From NCBI RefSeq assembly GCF_003425685.1, contig NZ_QJKM01000003.1:62001-126000 (forward strand): a DNA stretch of 64,000 nucleotides, read 5' to 3'. A program made the position numbers and the translations under genes. The stretch is from Rhizobium terrae (GTDB lineage: Bacteria; Pseudomonadota; Alphaproteobacteria; Rhizobiales; Rhizobiaceae). The notes beneath the pieces are model-generated. The model was not told the DNA's origin and did no database searches. It saw only the letters and a list, made by a program, of their open reading frames with translations. Of this stretch, positions 9,501 to 19,557 are shown in pieces. Position 1 is the stretch's first letter. The number at the start of each line of letters is the position of its first letter.

Positions 9501-10934
9501 TCATCGAATATTTCGATAGGCGGCAAGGGCCCGGTCGCGGGCGAAACCATGATCGACAATCGGCCTGGGATAGGTTTTCCCGAGTTCGACGCCGGCCTCT
9601 TCCAGGATATGCGGGGGCGCCTCGAACGGCTCATGGATGTATTTGCGGTCCAGTTTCGCAAGTTCGGGCACATGCGCGCGAACATAATCGCCATCCGGAT
9701 CGAATTTGACGCCTTGCAGGACGGGGTTGAAGATTCGGAAGAAGGGCGATGCGTCCGCGCCGGAACCGGCGACCCACTGCCAATTGGCGGAATTGTTGGC
9801 GGGGTCGGCATCGACCAGCGTATCGCGAAACCATTCTTCGCCCTTTCGCCAGTCGATCATCAGGTCCTTGATGAGAAAGGAAGCGGTGATCATGCGCACG
9901 CGATTGTGCATGAAACCGTAGCGCCAGAGCTGCCGCATGCCGGCATCGACGATCGGGTAACCTGTCAGTCCCCTTGTCCAGGCGCGAAACTCGTCCGCCT
10001 CGTATTCCCATTGGAAAGCGTCGAAGGATGCATCCCAGTTCTTTTCAGCGAGTGCCGGGAACTCGATGAGCAGGCCATAGCAAAAGTCGCGCCAGGCAAC
10101 CTCGCGGCGAAAATGAGCAACATCCTCCGAAGCCGTTTTCGATAGGCCTTTCGTAGCGTGCCAGATGCGCGCCGGCGAGATTTCCCCAAGCGCCAGGTGC
10201 GGGGAGAGGAGCGAGGTGGCATCGACGGCCGGAAGATCGCGGCCGCGCTTGTAGCCGTGCAGACCGCCGTCGACGAAACGGGCAAGCTTTTGCTGCGCGG
10301 CAGCCTCGCCTGGTGTCCATATCGTCGGGAAATCGGCCGCCCAGTTCGGCTTCCCGGGCCGCAGTTTCCAGCTGTCGAGACTTTCCGAGCGCGGATGATG
10401 CCGGAGCGACGGGATTTCTGCCGGGGCGTCGATCGGGTCGGGAGGCTCGCCCAGCTTCTGCAGCCCGTTCCAGAAGGGTGTGAACACCTTGAAGGCAGTG
10501 CCGGAGCCGGTGCGGATTGCCTTCGGTTCGTGCAGCAATTGTGTGTGAAAGGCGCGGACGGCTACGCCGTTTTCCTTCAGCGCGACGGCGATATCGCGAT
10601 CGAAGGCGTTGCGCTCGTAGGCGCGGTTGACGAAGACGGTTGTGGCGCCAGCCTCGCGGGCGATCTCGGTGAGCACGTCCTCGGCCCTGCCTGAGACAAG
10701 CATCAGGTCGCTTCCGAGCGACTTGAGCGAGGCCTTGAGCGCGGTGAGGGAATGGTGCAGCCACCACGCCTGCGCCGCGCCGAGCGGACCGATATTTAGA
10801 TGCTCGGGTTCGCGGATATAGACGGGTATGACAGGGCCGCCGGCTTCGACCGCAGCATGCAGGGCCGGATTGTCGTCGAGGCGCAGGTCCTTGCGGAACC
10901 AGAGGATGGCCGGGGCCGGATCAATGTCGGACAA
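9501..10934 (-). CDS. phr: Deoxyribodipyrimidine photolyase (cryptochrome/photolyase family)
   Basis: Light-dependent repair of cyclobutane pyrimidine dimers. It is a 477-residue class I photolyase. The N-terminal antenna-binding domain begins ILWFRKDLRLDDNPAL. The C-terminal FAD domain includes GLTGYPIVDAGMRQLWR, MHNRVRMITASFL and ANWQWVAGSGADASPFFRIF, matching CPD photolyases with the Trp electron-transfer chain. The start codon is TTG (10934-10932), preceded by GGAGAGG. It lies downstream of moeA, in the position where lexA is found in several rhizobia. Confidence 0.93.
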   Translation of the reverse strand: MSDIDPAPAILWFRKDLRLDDNPALHAAVEAGGPVIPVYIREPEHLNIGPLGAAQAWWLHHSLTALKASLKSLGSDLMLVSGRAEDVLTEIAREAGATTVFVNRAYERNAFDRDIAVALKENGVAVRAFHTQLLHEPKAIRTGSGTAFKVFTPFWNGLQKLGEPPDPIDAPAEIPSLRHHPRSESLDSWKLRPGKPNWAADFPTIWTPGEAAAQQKLARFVDGGLHGYKRGRDLPAVDATSLLSPHLALGEISPARIWHATKGLSKTASEDVAHFRREVAWRDFCYGLLIEFPALAEKNWDASFDAFQWEYEADEFRAWTRGLTGYPIVDAGMRQLWRYGFMHNRVRMITASFLIKDLMIDWRKGEEWFRDTLVDADPANNSANWQWVAGSGADASPFFRIFNPVLQGVKFDPDGDYVRAHVPELAKLDRKYIHEPFEAPPHILEEAGVELGKTYPRPIVDHGFARDRALAAYRNIR

Positions 10935-10990
10935 AGGCCTCTCCGTTTAGCACAATCAGCCGCAAGTTCCGGACTTCACTGGAAATCGGA

Positions 10991-12205
10991 TCAGGGCCTC
11001 AGCAGCAATACAGGGCAGGGGGCGCCGGCCGGTAATTCCGACGCATGGGCGGGACGGACGATCAACCCGTCGGAATGGGCAAAGATCTTCATCATCGACG
11101 AATCCTGCTTCTCGAAGGCTTCGGCGACGAGGTTGCCGTCGCGGTCCCTGGAGAGCCTGGCCCGCAGATAATCCTGGCGCTGGTCGTTGGGGCCAAGCGT
11201 CTTGGCGGTGACGCCCTGCACCTCACGCTGCCTTTCGGGCAGGCGAGCGAGTTTGCGCAGCAGGGGTTCCAGGAACAGCATGCCGGTCACCAGGCTCGCG
11301 ACCGGATTTCCGGGCAGGCCGAGCACCTGCATGTCGCCGAGCGCGCCGACCATCAGCGGCTTGCCGGGCCGCATGGCGATGCGCCAGAAATCGAGCTCCA
11401 TGCCAGCCGCCTTCAGCGTCGACTGCACCAGGTCGTGGTCGCCGACCGACGCGCCGCCGAGCGTGACGAGGACATCCACCTTTTCGTTACGCGCCCTTTC
11501 GATGGCCGCCGCAATATCGGCCTGCCGATCCCTGACGATGCCGAGGTCGAGGACTTCGCCGGCATTGTCGCGAACCAGGGCGGCGATGCCAAAGGTATTG
11601 GAAGCGATGATCTGGGCGCTTCCCGGCGTTTCACCGGGCGGCAGAAGTTCGTCACCGGTTGCGAGAACCGCGACGCGCGGGCGACGATAGACGGGAAGTT
11701 CTGGATGATTCATCGCGGCAGCAACCGTCAGGTGGGAAAAATCGAGCACGGTGCCGGCCGGCAGGACGATCTCGCCCTCGGAAAAATCCTGGCCGCGCGG
11801 GCGGACATGCCGGCCCTTCACCACCTCGAACCTGGTGCGGATGCGATCGCCCTCGAGTTTTTCCGCATCCTCCTGAATGAGGATCGAATCGGCACCCTCC
11901 GGCAGCGGCGCGCCGGTGAAGATGCGCACGGTCTCGCCCTGGCCGAGCGCGCCTTCGAACGCATATCCGGCGGCGGCGCTGCCGATGACGGTGAGCTCTG
12001 TCCCGATCGCCGGGGCGTCAGCGGCATTCAGGGCGTAGCCATCCATGGCGGATGCATGGAATGGCGGCTGGGTGAGGCGGGCGGCGAGACCGGTCGCAAG
12101 CACCCGGCCGTTCGCCTCGCCGAGCGGCACCGTCTCAAGCGTCTCGATCGGCTTTGCCCGATTTAGCAGGCGGCTTTTCGCTTCGGAAACGGGCAAAAGC
12201 GCCAT
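10991..12205 (-). CDS. moeA: Molybdopterin molybdotransferase MoeA
   Basis: Inserts molybdate into adenylylated molybdopterin, the last step of Mo-cofactor synthesis. The 404 residues show PFHASAMDGYAL in the N-terminal domain, FTGAPLPEGADSI, the MoCF-binding GGASVGDHDLV and GMRPGKP, and the conserved GLPGNPVAS. The start lies 3 bases after the moaC stop, so the two genes are translationally close in the run ppiD-trpD-trpC-moaC-moeA. Confidence 0.95.
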   Translation of the reverse strand: MALLPVSEAKSRLLNRAKPIETLETVPLGEANGRVLATGLAARLTQPPFHASAMDGYALNAADAPAIGTELTVIGSAAAGYAFEGALGQGETVRIFTGAPLPEGADSILIQEDAEKLEGDRIRTRFEVVKGRHVRPRGQDFSEGEIVLPAGTVLDFSHLTVAAAMNHPELPVYRRPRVAVLATGDELLPPGETPGSAQIIASNTFGIAALVRDNAGEVLDLGIVRDRQADIAAAIERARNEKVDVLVTLGGASVGDHDLVQSTLKAAGMELDFWRIAMRPGKPLMVGALGDMQVLGLPGNPVASLVTGMLFLEPLLRKLARLPERQREVQGVTAKTLGPNDQRQDYLRARLSRDRDGNLVAEAFEKQDSSMMKIFAHSDGLIVRPAHASELPAGAPCPVLLLRP

Positions 12206-12208
12206 GAT

Positions 12209-12688
12209 CTATTCCCCTGCGCGAAAAATTCCGGATTTGCCGCCGGTCTTTTCGAGAAGGCGGATGCCACCGATCTCCATGCCCTTGTCGGCGGCCTTGG
12301 CCATGTCGTAGATCGTCAGGCAGGCGACGGAAACGGCGGTGAGTGCCTCCATCTCGACGCCGGTCTTGCCGGTCAGCTTGGCGGTGGCGGTGACCCTGAG
12401 GCCGGGAAGCGTGTCGTCCTCAGCGATCTCAACCGACACCTTGGTCAGCATCAGCGGATGACAGAGCGGGATGAGATCGGAAGTCTTCTTGGCTGCCATG
12501 ATCCCGGCGAGCCTTGCAGTGCCGATCACGTCGCCCTTCCTCGCATTGCCCTCGCGGATCAGGCTCAAGGTTTCCGGCTGCATCCGGACATAACCTTCGG
12601 CGGTCGCAGAGCGTGCCGTTTCGGTCTTGTCACCGACATCGACCATATGCGCCTCGCCGGAGGCGCCGATATGGGTAAGCTTCGCCAT
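12209..12688 (-). CDS. moaC: Cyclic pyranopterin monophosphate synthase MoaC
   Basis: Converts the MoaA product to cyclic pyranopterin monophosphate in molybdenum cofactor synthesis. It is 159 residues long, with the family motifs MVDVGDK, the [10 protein letters not shown] substrate-binding segment, and [21 protein letters not shown] containing the catalytic Asp of the C-terminal part. The start codon overlaps the trpC stop (TAATG), implying translational coupling. moaC and moeA together form a cofactor pair attached to the trp genes, a rhizobial arrangement. Confidence 0.96.
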   Translation of the reverse strand: MAKLTHIGASGEAHMVDVGDKTETARSATAEGYVRMQPETLSLIREGNARKGDVIGTARLAGIMAAKKTSDLIPLCHPLMLTKVSVEIAEDDTLPGLRVTATAKLTGKTGVEMEALTAVSVACLTIYDMAKAADKGMEIGGIRLLEKTGGKSGIFRAGE

Positions 12689-13503
12689 TATTCCGCCGCC
12701 AAGGTTCCGGCGTCGCCGGTAATCAGCAGCCGGGTCGCGGCGGCCACGTCGTCCTTGCGCATCAGGCTCTCCCCGACGAGGAAGGTACCGATTCCGACCT
12801 TTTCGAGGCGGCAGCAGTCGGCATGGGTGAAGATGCCGCTTTCGCCGACGAGAAGGCGATCCGCCGGCACCATCGGCGCCAGCTTCTCGCTGGTTTCGAG
12901 GCTGAGTTCGAAGGTGCGCAGGTTGCGGTTGTTGATGCCGATCAGCGGCGAGGGGAGTTTCAGTGCCCGCTCCGTCTCCTCCTCGTCATGCACCTCGATC
13001 AGCGCATCCATGCCGAGCTCGGCCGCAACGTCGTAGAGTTCCCGCGCTTCCGCATCGGAAAGCGAGGCCATGATCAGGAGAATGCAGTCGGCACCCCAGG
13101 CCCGCGCTTCATAGATCTGGTAGGGTTCGAACATGAAATCCTTGCGCAGCGCCGGCAGCGAACAGGCGTTGCGGGCGGCGGCCAGGAATTCCGGCGCGCC
13201 CTGAAAGCTCGGCTTGTCGGTGAGCACCGAAAGGCAGGCGGCGCCACCGGCCTCGTAGGCTGCGGCAAGGGACGGCGGATCGAAATCAGGACGGATCAAT
13301 CCCTTGGAGGGGCTCGCCTTCTTGATCTCGGCGATCAGGCCGAAACGGCCTGCATCCTTCTTCGCCTGCAAGGCGCGGTGGAAACCGCGCGGCGCGGGCT
13401 GGCCGGCGGCGCGGGCCTTGATCTCGGCAAACGGAACACTTGCCTTGGCCGCGGCGATCTCCTCGCGCTTGTAGGCTTCGATCTTCTTCAGGATATCCGT
13501 CAT
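12688..13503 (-). CDS. trpC: Indole-3-glycerol phosphate synthase
   Basis: Closes the indole ring from carboxyphenylaminodeoxyribulose phosphate in tryptophan synthesis. It is a monofunctional TIM-barrel protein of 271 residues with the catalytic Lys in [12 protein letters not shown], the Lys in [17 protein letters not shown], Glu/Asn residues in [12 protein letters not shown], and the phosphate-binding GESGIFTH. The trpF phosphoribosylanthranilate isomerase domain is absent, as is normal in rhizobia. It lies 4 bases after trpD. Confidence 0.96.
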   Translation of the reverse strand: MTDILKKIEAYKREEIAAAKASVPFAEIKARAAGQPAPRGFHRALQAKKDAGRFGLIAEIKKASPSKGLIRPDFDPPSLAAAYEAGGAACLSVLTDKPSFQGAPEFLAAARNACSLPALRKDFMFEPYQIYEARAWGADCILLIMASLSDAEARELYDVAAELGMDALIEVHDEEETERALKLPSPLIGINNRNLRTFELSLETSEKLAPMVPADRLLVGESGIFTHADCCRLEKVGIGTFLVGESLMRKDDVAAATRLLITGDAGTLAAE

Positions 13504-13507
13504 GACC

Positions 13508-14536
13508 TCAATCCTCTCCCCTGGCCTTTTCGTTGGAGACGGCCACCAGCCGATCGAGCGCGGCGGCTGCCTCGCCGCTTTCCAGCGAGCGGCCAGCCAG
13601 CTTCATGCCGTCCATCAGCGTTTCCGCCTTGCCGGCAACCACGAGTGCGGCGGCGGCGTTGCAAAGAGAGATATCGCGATAGGCGTTTTTCGCGCCGCCC
13701 AGCACAGCCCGCAGAGCCGCGGCATTGACGGTGCCATCGCCGCCCTTGAGCTCGGCAAGCGTTGCCGGCTGCACGCCGAAATCCATCGGTGTCAGTTCGA
13801 AGGAGCGGATCTTGCCGTCTTCCAGCGCCGTCACCTGCGTGATGCCGGTGGTGGTGATCTCGTCCATGCCGTCACCATGCACGACCCAGACGGTCTCGGA
13901 GCCGAGATCGCGCAGCACCTCGGCGATCGGCGCCACCCATTTCGGGGCGAAGACACCAAGCAGTTGGCGCTTGGCGCCGGCCGGATTCGAGAGGGGGCCG
14001 AGCAGATTGAAGATGGTGCGCGTGCCGAGTTCCACCCGGCTTGGGCCGACATGTCGCATCGCCGCATGGTGCATGGAGGCAAACATGAAACCGATGCCCG
14101 CCTGCTCAATGCAACGGGAGATCAACTCCGGACCGATTTCCAGATCGACGCCGAGGACCGACAGCGTGTCGGCCGTGCCGGATTTCGAACTCTGGGCCCG
14201 ATTGCCATGCTTGGCGACGGGAACCTTGCATCCGGCAACGATCAATGCGGCCAAGGTCGAGATGTTATACGTCCCGAGGCCGTCGCCGCCGGTGCCGACG
14301 ATATCGATCGCATCGGCGGGGGCAACGACCGGCAGCATTTTGGCGCGCATGGTGGAAACGGCGCCGGTGATTTCGGCGACGGTCTCGCCGCGCACGCGCA
14401 GCGCCATCAGGAAGCCGCCGATCTGCGATGGCGTCGCTTCGCCGGACATCAGGGTCTCGAACGCGTCGCGGGCTTCGTCGCGGCTGAGGCTCTCGCCGTT
14501 CGCGACCTTGGCAATAAGTGGTTTCAGCTCAGGCAT
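13508..14536 (-). CDS. trpD: Anthranilate phosphoribosyltransferase
   Basis: Transfers phosphoribose from PRPP to anthranilate. The 342 residues show the PRPP-binding [15 protein letters not shown] and the anthranilate-binding [17 protein letters not shown]. There is no N-terminal TrpG glutaminase domain and no trpG gene alongside; in rhizobia that activity is normally fused to TrpE elsewhere. The gene starts 14 bases after ppiD and is part of the same minus-strand run. Confidence 0.96.
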   Translation of the reverse strand: MPELKPLIAKVANGESLSRDEARDAFETLMSGEATPSQIGGFLMALRVRGETVAEITGAVSTMRAKMLPVVAPADAIDIVGTGGDGLGTYNISTLAALIVAGCKVPVAKHGNRAQSSKSGTADTLSVLGVDLEIGPELISRCIEQAGIGFMFASMHHAAMRHVGPSRVELGTRTIFNLLGPLSNPAGAKRQLLGVFAPKWVAPIAEVLRDLGSETVWVVHGDGMDEITTTGITQVTALEDGKIRSFELTPMDFGVQPATLAELKGGDGTVNAAALRAVLGGAKNAYRDISLCNAAAALVVAGKAETLMDGMKLAGRSLESGEAAAALDRLVAVSNEKARGED

Positions 14537-14550
14537 ACTCGGCGCATCCT

Positions 14551-16434
14551 CTACTGCAGCATGGCCTGATTGGCGACGTTCTGGTCGACCGAAACGCCGT
14601 AACTGTTCTTCAGGCTGTTGACCATCTGGTCAAGCATGTCGTCCCCGGCGGCGTCAGCCATCTGCTGCAGCTGCTGGTCTCCGGAGAGAGCGTCGCTCGT
14701 CACCTGATCGACAGCGGTGACCTTCAGGAGAAGGCGGCTTTCGCCATCCGCACCGAGGGCGCTCGCCGTGATGTCGACCGGCCCGGCAAAGGCGGCCGAG
14801 ATCGCTTCGCTGCCGAAGATCGCATCCTCGGCGCCGCGCCGCAGGCCCTGCTTGCTTTCGACCGCGAGACCGAGTTCGCCGGCGATCGCGGCGAGCGTTT
14901 CACCCTTGTCCAGCCGACCCTTGAGTTCGGTCGCCTTTGCGGCGAGCGCCTGGCGCTGCTGATCGGCCGTCCAGTCGGCAACCGCCTTATCCCGCACCTC
15001 GGCCAGGGGACGATCGCGCTCCGGCACGATGTTGCGGACTTCGAACCAGACATAGCCGTCATTGCCGAGGCTGACAGGGATCGTGTCGGCGCCGGGATCG
15101 GTCTTGAAGACTTCGCCGATCAGCGTATTGGAGGACGGCAGGTCGGTGATACGCTTTTCCTGCTGATCGCGGGCGGAGGCATCGGTGGTCACGGTGACGG
15201 TCTTGAGGTTCATCGCCTTGGCCGTGTCTTCGAGCGAGGTGCCGCCGCTGCGCATATCCTCGAAACGGTCATGGACGCTCAGCACTTCCTGGGAGGCTGC
15301 CGTCACGGCAAGCTGTTTGCGAAGCTCTTCTTTGACCTCGTCGAACGAACGCGTCGTTTCCGGACGAATATTGGTCACTCGCAGGATGACAGGGCCGAAT
15401 GTGCCGTTGACCACCGGCGTCGTGCCGCCGACGGCTGCAACCTTGAATGCCGGATCGACGAAAGCCGGATCCGGCATGCTCTCCCTGGTGAAATCGCCGA
15501 GCAGAACGTCCGCGGCGGTCTTGCCCTGGTCCTTGATCAGCTGGTCGAAGTTTGCCGTGCCGTCCTTCAGCTGCGTCGCGGCCGCCTGCGCCATCTCCTT
15601 GTTCGGGAAGGACAGTTGCTCGATCGTGCGCGTCTCGTGGGTCTTGTAGCCGTCCTTGCGCTTTTCGTATTCGGCGCGGACCTGATCATCCGAGATGGAG
15701 GACGCGTCCGCGATATCGGCCGGCTGAAGCTTCACATAGGCGAACGTGCGATATTCCGGCGCGCGATAGCGGCCCTTCACGCCTTCGAACCACTTGGAAA
15801 GCACGTCGTCGGCCGGCGCCTTGACCGGATCGATATTGGCGTTCGACAGGAGGAGATAATCGACGCTGCGGGTTTCATCGCGATAGTGTTTCAGCGCATC
15901 GACAAGAACCTTCGGCGGCTTGAAGCCGTCCGATACCGCCTCGACGATCTGGCTGCGCACCGCGACCTTGCTGCGCTCTTTGATGTAGTCGTCCTCGCGG
16001 ATGCCGGCATTGCGCAGCCGCGAGGTGAAGAGGTTGCGGTCGAACTGGCCGCTTGTGCTCCTGAATGCCGGATCCTCGGCGATGAGGTTCGCCAGCCTGT
16101 CTTCCGAAAGGCCGAGATTCATGTCGTCGGCGAGCTGATCGAGGGCGGCGCCTGCCGAAAGCTGGGCAAAGACCTCGTTCTCGACACCGAAGGCGCGGGC
16201 CTGCTCGGCGGTGAGCTGGGTGCCGAACTGCCGGCTGAGATTGGCGATCTGGCGCTGGTAGGCGAGCCGGAATTCCTGAGGGGAGATCTGTTGGTCGCCG
16301 ACCGTCATCACCGCATTGCCGCTGGTGGTGAACACGGTGTTGGAAATGCCCCAGATGCCGAACGAGACGACCAGAAGCAGAAGCAGCGACTTGGCGACCC
16401 AGGAGCGGGCGGCATTTCTGAGGGAATCAAGCAT
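14551..16434 (-). CDS. ppiD: PpiD/SurA-type peptidylprolyl isomerase, membrane anchored
   Basis: A 627-residue periplasmic folding factor anchored by one N-terminal transmembrane helix (about residues 16-30, [14 protein letters not shown]). It has an N-terminal SurA-like chaperone region ([18 protein letters not shown] and following) and a parvulin-type domain around residues 250-370. It heads the run ppiD-trpD-trpC-moaC-moeA. In several rhizobia the 5' end of this gene faces tpiA, but here tpiA is 12 kb away and a DUF72 gene lies upstream. Confidence 0.88.
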   Translation of the reverse strand: MLDSLRNAARSWVAKSLLLLLVVSFGIWGISNTVFTTSGNAVMTVGDQQISPQEFRLAYQRQIANLSRQFGTQLTAEQARAFGVENEVFAQLSAGAALDQLADDMNLGLSEDRLANLIAEDPAFRSTSGQFDRNLFTSRLRNAGIREDDYIKERSKVAVRSQIVEAVSDGFKPPKVLVDALKHYRDETRSVDYLLLSNANIDPVKAPADDVLSKWFEGVKGRYRAPEYRTFAYVKLQPADIADASSISDDQVRAEYEKRKDGYKTHETRTIEQLSFPNKEMAQAAATQLKDGTANFDQLIKDQGKTAADVLLGDFTRESMPDPAFVDPAFKVAAVGGTTPVVNGTFGPVILRVTNIRPETTRSFDEVKEELRKQLAVTAASQEVLSVHDRFEDMRSGGTSLEDTAKAMNLKTVTVTTDASARDQQEKRITDLPSSNTLIGEVFKTDPGADTIPVSLGNDGYVWFEVRNIVPERDRPLAEVRDKAVADWTADQQRQALAAKATELKGRLDKGETLAAIAGELGLAVESKQGLRRGAEDAIFGSEAISAAFAGPVDITASALGADGESRLLLKVTAVDQVTSDALSGDQQLQQMADAAGDDMLDQMVNSLKNSYGVSVDQNVANQAMLQ

Positions 16435-16552
16435 CGATCAACATACCTTGCGAACAGTCCGGACGCCTTGGAAAGGCGGATTGAAGGACTGTCTCTAAAT
16501 CAAACCGAGACGGAAATGAAGGCGTGCCGACGGAAAAGCGATTGGAGCCGGT

Positions 16553-17473
16553 TCAAGCGCGTCTGGCATGCCTTGCGGCAGCCAGGGCAGGGCCTGCATC
16601 CAGCCGGTCTGCGAGCGCCTGGGCGTCCCGCGGGGCACGGACTTTCACGTCATTGTCGAAATAGACATAGACATCGCGCCCGCGGGTGCGCGGCAGGGAG
16701 GCTGGGCCGACACGCGTCGCCTCCCGGGGATCGTGCCCTCTCGTCCATTGGCGGATTAGGTCCGCCCAACGGTTCAGCGCCTCGTCGTCATAACCGCTCA
16801 CATAGAGTTGTTCCGAGCCGTGCAGCCGGCAATAGACGAAGTCTGCGGTGAGATCCATCAGAAGCGGCCATTCGACCGTATCGGCGACCACCAGGCCGAC
16901 CTCATGGTGGCGAAGCAGATCGATAAACTCTTGGGAACGAAAGCTGTCATGGCGGATCTCGAGGGCGTGACGGATCGGCCGTACCGCATCCGTCTCCACA
17001 TGGGCGCGTCCTTCGAGGCGGGAATCATGCCGGGCGGCAAGCTCGGCCGCCTCGTCCGTCGTCTTCGGCAGACGTTTCAGAAAGGCTTCGAAACGATCCG
17101 GTTCGAACGCCATCCGCGGCGGAAACTGCCAGAGAATGGGACCAAGCTTTCTGCCGAGGCGAAGAACGCCGGATGCCAGGAAATTGGCAAGCGGCGTCTC
17201 GATGTCGACGAGACGCCGCATGTGAGTGATGTATCGCGAACCCTTCACCGCGAAGACGAAATCGTCAGGCGTCGCCTCATACCAGGCGGCAAAACTTTTC
17301 GGGCGTTGCAGCCCATAGAAGGTTCCATTGATCTCGATGGAGCGGAAACGCTCGGCAGCGTAGGAGAGTTCCTGCTTCTGCGGCAGACCCTCAGGATAGA
17401 ACATGCCGCGCCAGGGTTTGTAAGTCCAACCCGAAATGCCGATCCGGATATCGCCCGAACGCTTCTTCATCAT
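16553..17473 (-). CDS. DUF72 domain-containing protein
   Basis: A 306-residue protein of the YecE/DUF72 family, a TIM-barrel-like fold of unknown activity. Hallmarks are IGISGWTYKPWRGMFYP, EINGTFYGLQRPKSF, DFVFAVKGSRYITH, ILWQFPP, LEIRHDSF and the C-terminal YVYFDNDVKVRAPRDA. Two ATG codons (17473 and 17470) are possible. A second, diverged DUF72 gene is at 46404-47216. A 118-base gap separates it from ppiD. Confidence 0.85.
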   Translation of the reverse strand: MMKKRSGDIRIGISGWTYKPWRGMFYPEGLPQKQELSYAAERFRSIEINGTFYGLQRPKSFAAWYEATPDDFVFAVKGSRYITHMRRLVDIETPLANFLASGVLRLGRKLGPILWQFPPRMAFEPDRFEAFLKRLPKTTDEAAELAARHDSRLEGRAHVETDAVRPIRHALEIRHDSFRSQEFIDLLRHHEVGLVVADTVEWPLLMDLTADFVYCRLHGSEQLYVSGYDDEALNRWADLIRQWTRGHDPREATRVGPASLPRTRGRDVYVYFDNDVKVRAPRDAQALADRLDAGPALAAARHARRA

Positions 17474-17534
17474 GCCACCTGACGTTACGATGGTCCGAAC
17501 GCGGTGGCAGTTTGCTGGTTCCCGGCCTTGGATT

Positions 17535-17882
17535 TTATTTCGTGAAGATGAAGAAGGCGCCGAGCGCGATGAAGCCGAAGCCGACGATCTGCTTCCACTG
17601 GATCGATTCGCCGAGATAGAAGACCGAAAAGATCACGAAGACCGAAAGGGTGATGATCTCCTGAATGGTCTTGAGCTGGGCTGCGTTGAAATAGCCATAA
17701 CCGATGCGATTCGCCGGAACCTGCGCGCAGTACTCGAAGAACGCGATGCCCCAGCTGACCAGGACGACGAGATAAAGCGGCTTGTCCTCGAACTTGAGGT
17801 GCCCGTACCAGGCGAATGTCATGAAGACGTTCGACAGGATCAAAAGGCCGATGGTCATGAAAGGTGCGGCGGAAGTGAACAT
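17535..17882 (-). CDS. DMT-superfamily DUF486 membrane protein
   Basis: A 115-residue protein with four predicted transmembrane helices, of the DUF486 group related to small drug/metabolite transporters. Recognisable segments are ILSNVFMTFAWYGHLKF, SWGIAFFEYCAQVPANRIGY, FNAAQLKTIQEIITL and the C-terminal GFGFIALGAFFIF. The start at 17882 puts the first helix at the N-terminus; an upstream in-frame start at 17921 would add 13 hydrophilic residues. It follows the glycosylase gene on the same strand after 39 bases. The substrate is unknown. Confidence 0.8.
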   Translation of the reverse strand: MFTSAAPFMTIGLLILSNVFMTFAWYGHLKFEDKPLYLVVLVSWGIAFFEYCAQVPANRIGYGYFNAAQLKTIQEIITLSVFVIFSVFYLGESIQWKQIVGFGFIALGAFFIFTK

Positions 17883-17921
17883 GTGGCGAATCCATGGGAA
17901 TTGGCAGGATCGCCACGGCAA

Positions 17922-18698
17922 TCATGTTCGGTCGGGAAAGGCAAGCATCCTATCGATGCGGCCGGAGCCGCCTAAGTCTGTTTTCTTAATTGCGCGGCCG
18001 GGTGGACTGGAGAGCCCTGCATGACGGCAGTACCGCCGGAGTGGACACCGGGAGCAGTCCGCGGTCTCGAAGCGGCAGAATGTCTGTCCGAGCCGCTTGA
18101 CCATGACATGGAATTCCGACAGCTCGAATGCCGTCCAGTCCGGCACCGCGGACATGACCGCATCATAGGTCGTTCTTGTATCGGCGCGGGGACCGACGAT
18201 CCCGAAGCGTGCGAGTACCCGAATGACATGCGCATCCACCACGAAAGCCGGCATCGCGAGCGTGCTGAAATTCAGTGTCGACGCGGCCACCTTGCGGGCG
18301 ACGCCGGGCAGCGTCTCCAGCCAGGAGAGCGCCTCGGGAACGGAGCGGTTCTTCAGGGACGAAAGATCGAAATCCGGATACACTCTGGCGACTAGGCGAA
18401 GTGATTCCTTGACGTAGCCGGCCTTGTCGGCTGCAAAAGTGACCTCGTGGATGACGCGTTCGATCTCGGCAAAGGGGGCGGCCGCAAGCATCTCCCACCG
18501 CGGATAACGACGCACAAGCTTTTCATAAGCTCTAAGCGAGACCCCGTCCTTCGTACGGCTGCTGATCATCGACTTCACGAGTTGCCCCACCGGCTTCCGG
18601 ACATTGTGCGGACGATAACCGGCAAAGGCCGCGCGCAAACTTTCGCGCATTCGCGGTATATCATTGGTCGAGGCTGCAAAGTCGAAAGTGATCTGCAT
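17922..18698 (-). CDS. Endonuclease III-like HhH-GPD DNA glycosylase
   Basis: A 258-residue base-excision-repair protein of the Nth family. The helix-hairpin-helix LETLPGVARKVA carries the catalytic Lys position, VVDAHVIRVLARFG holds the catalytic Asp, and a four-cysteine iron-sulfur loop has the classic spacing C-X6-C-X2-C-X5-C (CRFETADCSRCPLRRYC). The C-terminal tail after the cluster is longer than in Nth. The ATG at 18698 is preferred to an upstream TTG at 18716. It may be a paralogue of the housekeeping nth rather than nth itself. Confidence 0.85.
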   Translation of the reverse strand: MQITFDFAASTNDIPRMRESLRAAFAGYRPHNVRKPVGQLVKSMISSRTKDGVSLRAYEKLVRRYPRWEMLAAAPFAEIERVIHEVTFAADKAGYVKESLRLVARVYPDFDLSSLKNRSVPEALSWLETLPGVARKVAASTLNFSTLAMPAFVVDAHVIRVLARFGIVGPRADTRTTYDAVMSAVPDWTAFELSEFHVMVKRLGQTFCRFETADCSRCPLRRYCRHAGLSSPPGRAIKKTDLGGSGRIDRMLAFPDRT

Positions 18699-18802
18699 GC
18701 CGCACCATACGAACAAAGCAGGAACATTGCAATATCAAAAACTGATTCGGGCTCGCACGCAGAGGCAGTAGAAGGCGGAAGCTCCGCCTGGACACCTCGC
18801 AT

Positions 18803-18970
18803 TCAGTGCAGGGTTTCTGGCCGGATTTCCTCGTCCAGAATGCGGAAGGCCTCGTAAAGCGCCTCGACGAGGATATCGGTCAGCTTGTCGGCGTCGTTTT
18901 CCTGTAGAAACAGCGCAATTGCCTGTTCGGAGGGCTGACTGACGGTGGTTCGTTCGTTCGACATGATCAT
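18803..18970 (-). CDS. Small acidic hypothetical protein (55 aa)
   Basis: A short reading frame begins MIMSNERTTVSQPSEQ, continues with ENDADKLTDILVEALYEAF and ends RILDEEIRPETLH. It is acidic and predicted largely helical, with no signal peptide or membrane segment. GGGGAC lies just ahead of the start; an alternative ATG is at 18964. Codon use is like that of neighbouring genes, which supports a real gene. I do not recognise the family and the function is unknown. Confidence 0.55.
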   Translation of the reverse strand: MIMSNERTTVSQPSEQAIALFLQENDADKLTDILVEALYEAFRILDEEIRPETLH

Positions 18971-19151
18971 TGTCCCCAGTCTTCAACGGGTTCATCCCGG
19001 ATGAGGGTGACGATAGGAATATTGGCTTGCGCAAAGCTTGAGCGCATCCGGCAGAGACAGGAGCGTGTTCAGCATGCCGCGAGGCCCCGAAAGAGAAACA
19101 CCGGCGATCCGGTTGACGGTGGGCGCGCGGGAGCTATAAAGCCAGCGCAAA

Positions 19152-19241
19152 GGAAGAGTGTCCGAGTGGTTTAAGGAACCGGTCTTGAAAACCGGCGTGC
19201 GGGAAACCGTACCGTGGGTTCGAATCCCACCTCTTCCGCCA
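19152..19241 (+). tRNA. tRNA-Ser (UGA anticodon)
   Basis: A 90-base class II tRNA with encoded CCA. The acceptor stem GGAAGAG pairs with CTCTTCC, the anticodon loop CTTGAAA gives anticodon TGA, a long variable arm follows, and the T arm contains GGTTCGAATCC. It decodes UCA and other UCN serine codons. Confidence 0.96.
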
Positions 19242-19557
19242 TTTGCCGCTGATTGCCGCCTACACCAAGCGGCACAGAAACCGCCGATTCCACGCTATAG
19301 CTCCATATATCGAGGCAATCGACCTCAATCCGGTCGTTCATGGCAGAAGTTCATGAAGCTAAAACGGAGCTTACAGGTGGCTTCACGGTCATATCTATCG
19401 CAGAAGTCAGGTGCGGAATTGCCGTTTAATTGGAGCGTAACTACAAAAAAATGCCAAGGAGTTCGGTCGTCAGCTTTCGGAGATGCCGCAGGTTTACCTC
19501 GCCTTGGGCGCGGTCCAATGCTATCGCTACTGTCATAGGGAACGGAGCAAGACAATC
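19242..19557. other. Non-coding stretch after tRNA-Ser
   Basis: Between the tRNA and the LysE gene I see no convincing reading frame, no repeat of the tRNA 3' end and no integrase gene, so there is no sign of an island inserted at this tRNA. The last part presumably holds the LysE-gene promoter; GGAG lies about 10 bases before the LysE start. Confidence 0.5.

Noticed and set aside
14518..16851. 777-codon plus-strand frame
   Set aside because: Antisense to ppiD and its upstream gap; no domain recognisable.
18735..19034. 99-codon minus-strand frame covering the small acidic gene
   Set aside because: Wrong frame relative to the 55-codon gene, which has better codon use and a ribosome-binding site.
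19242..19557. Possible genomic-island insertion at the tRNA-Ser gene
   Set aside because: No integrase, no duplicated tRNA 3' end and no composition break seen downstream.
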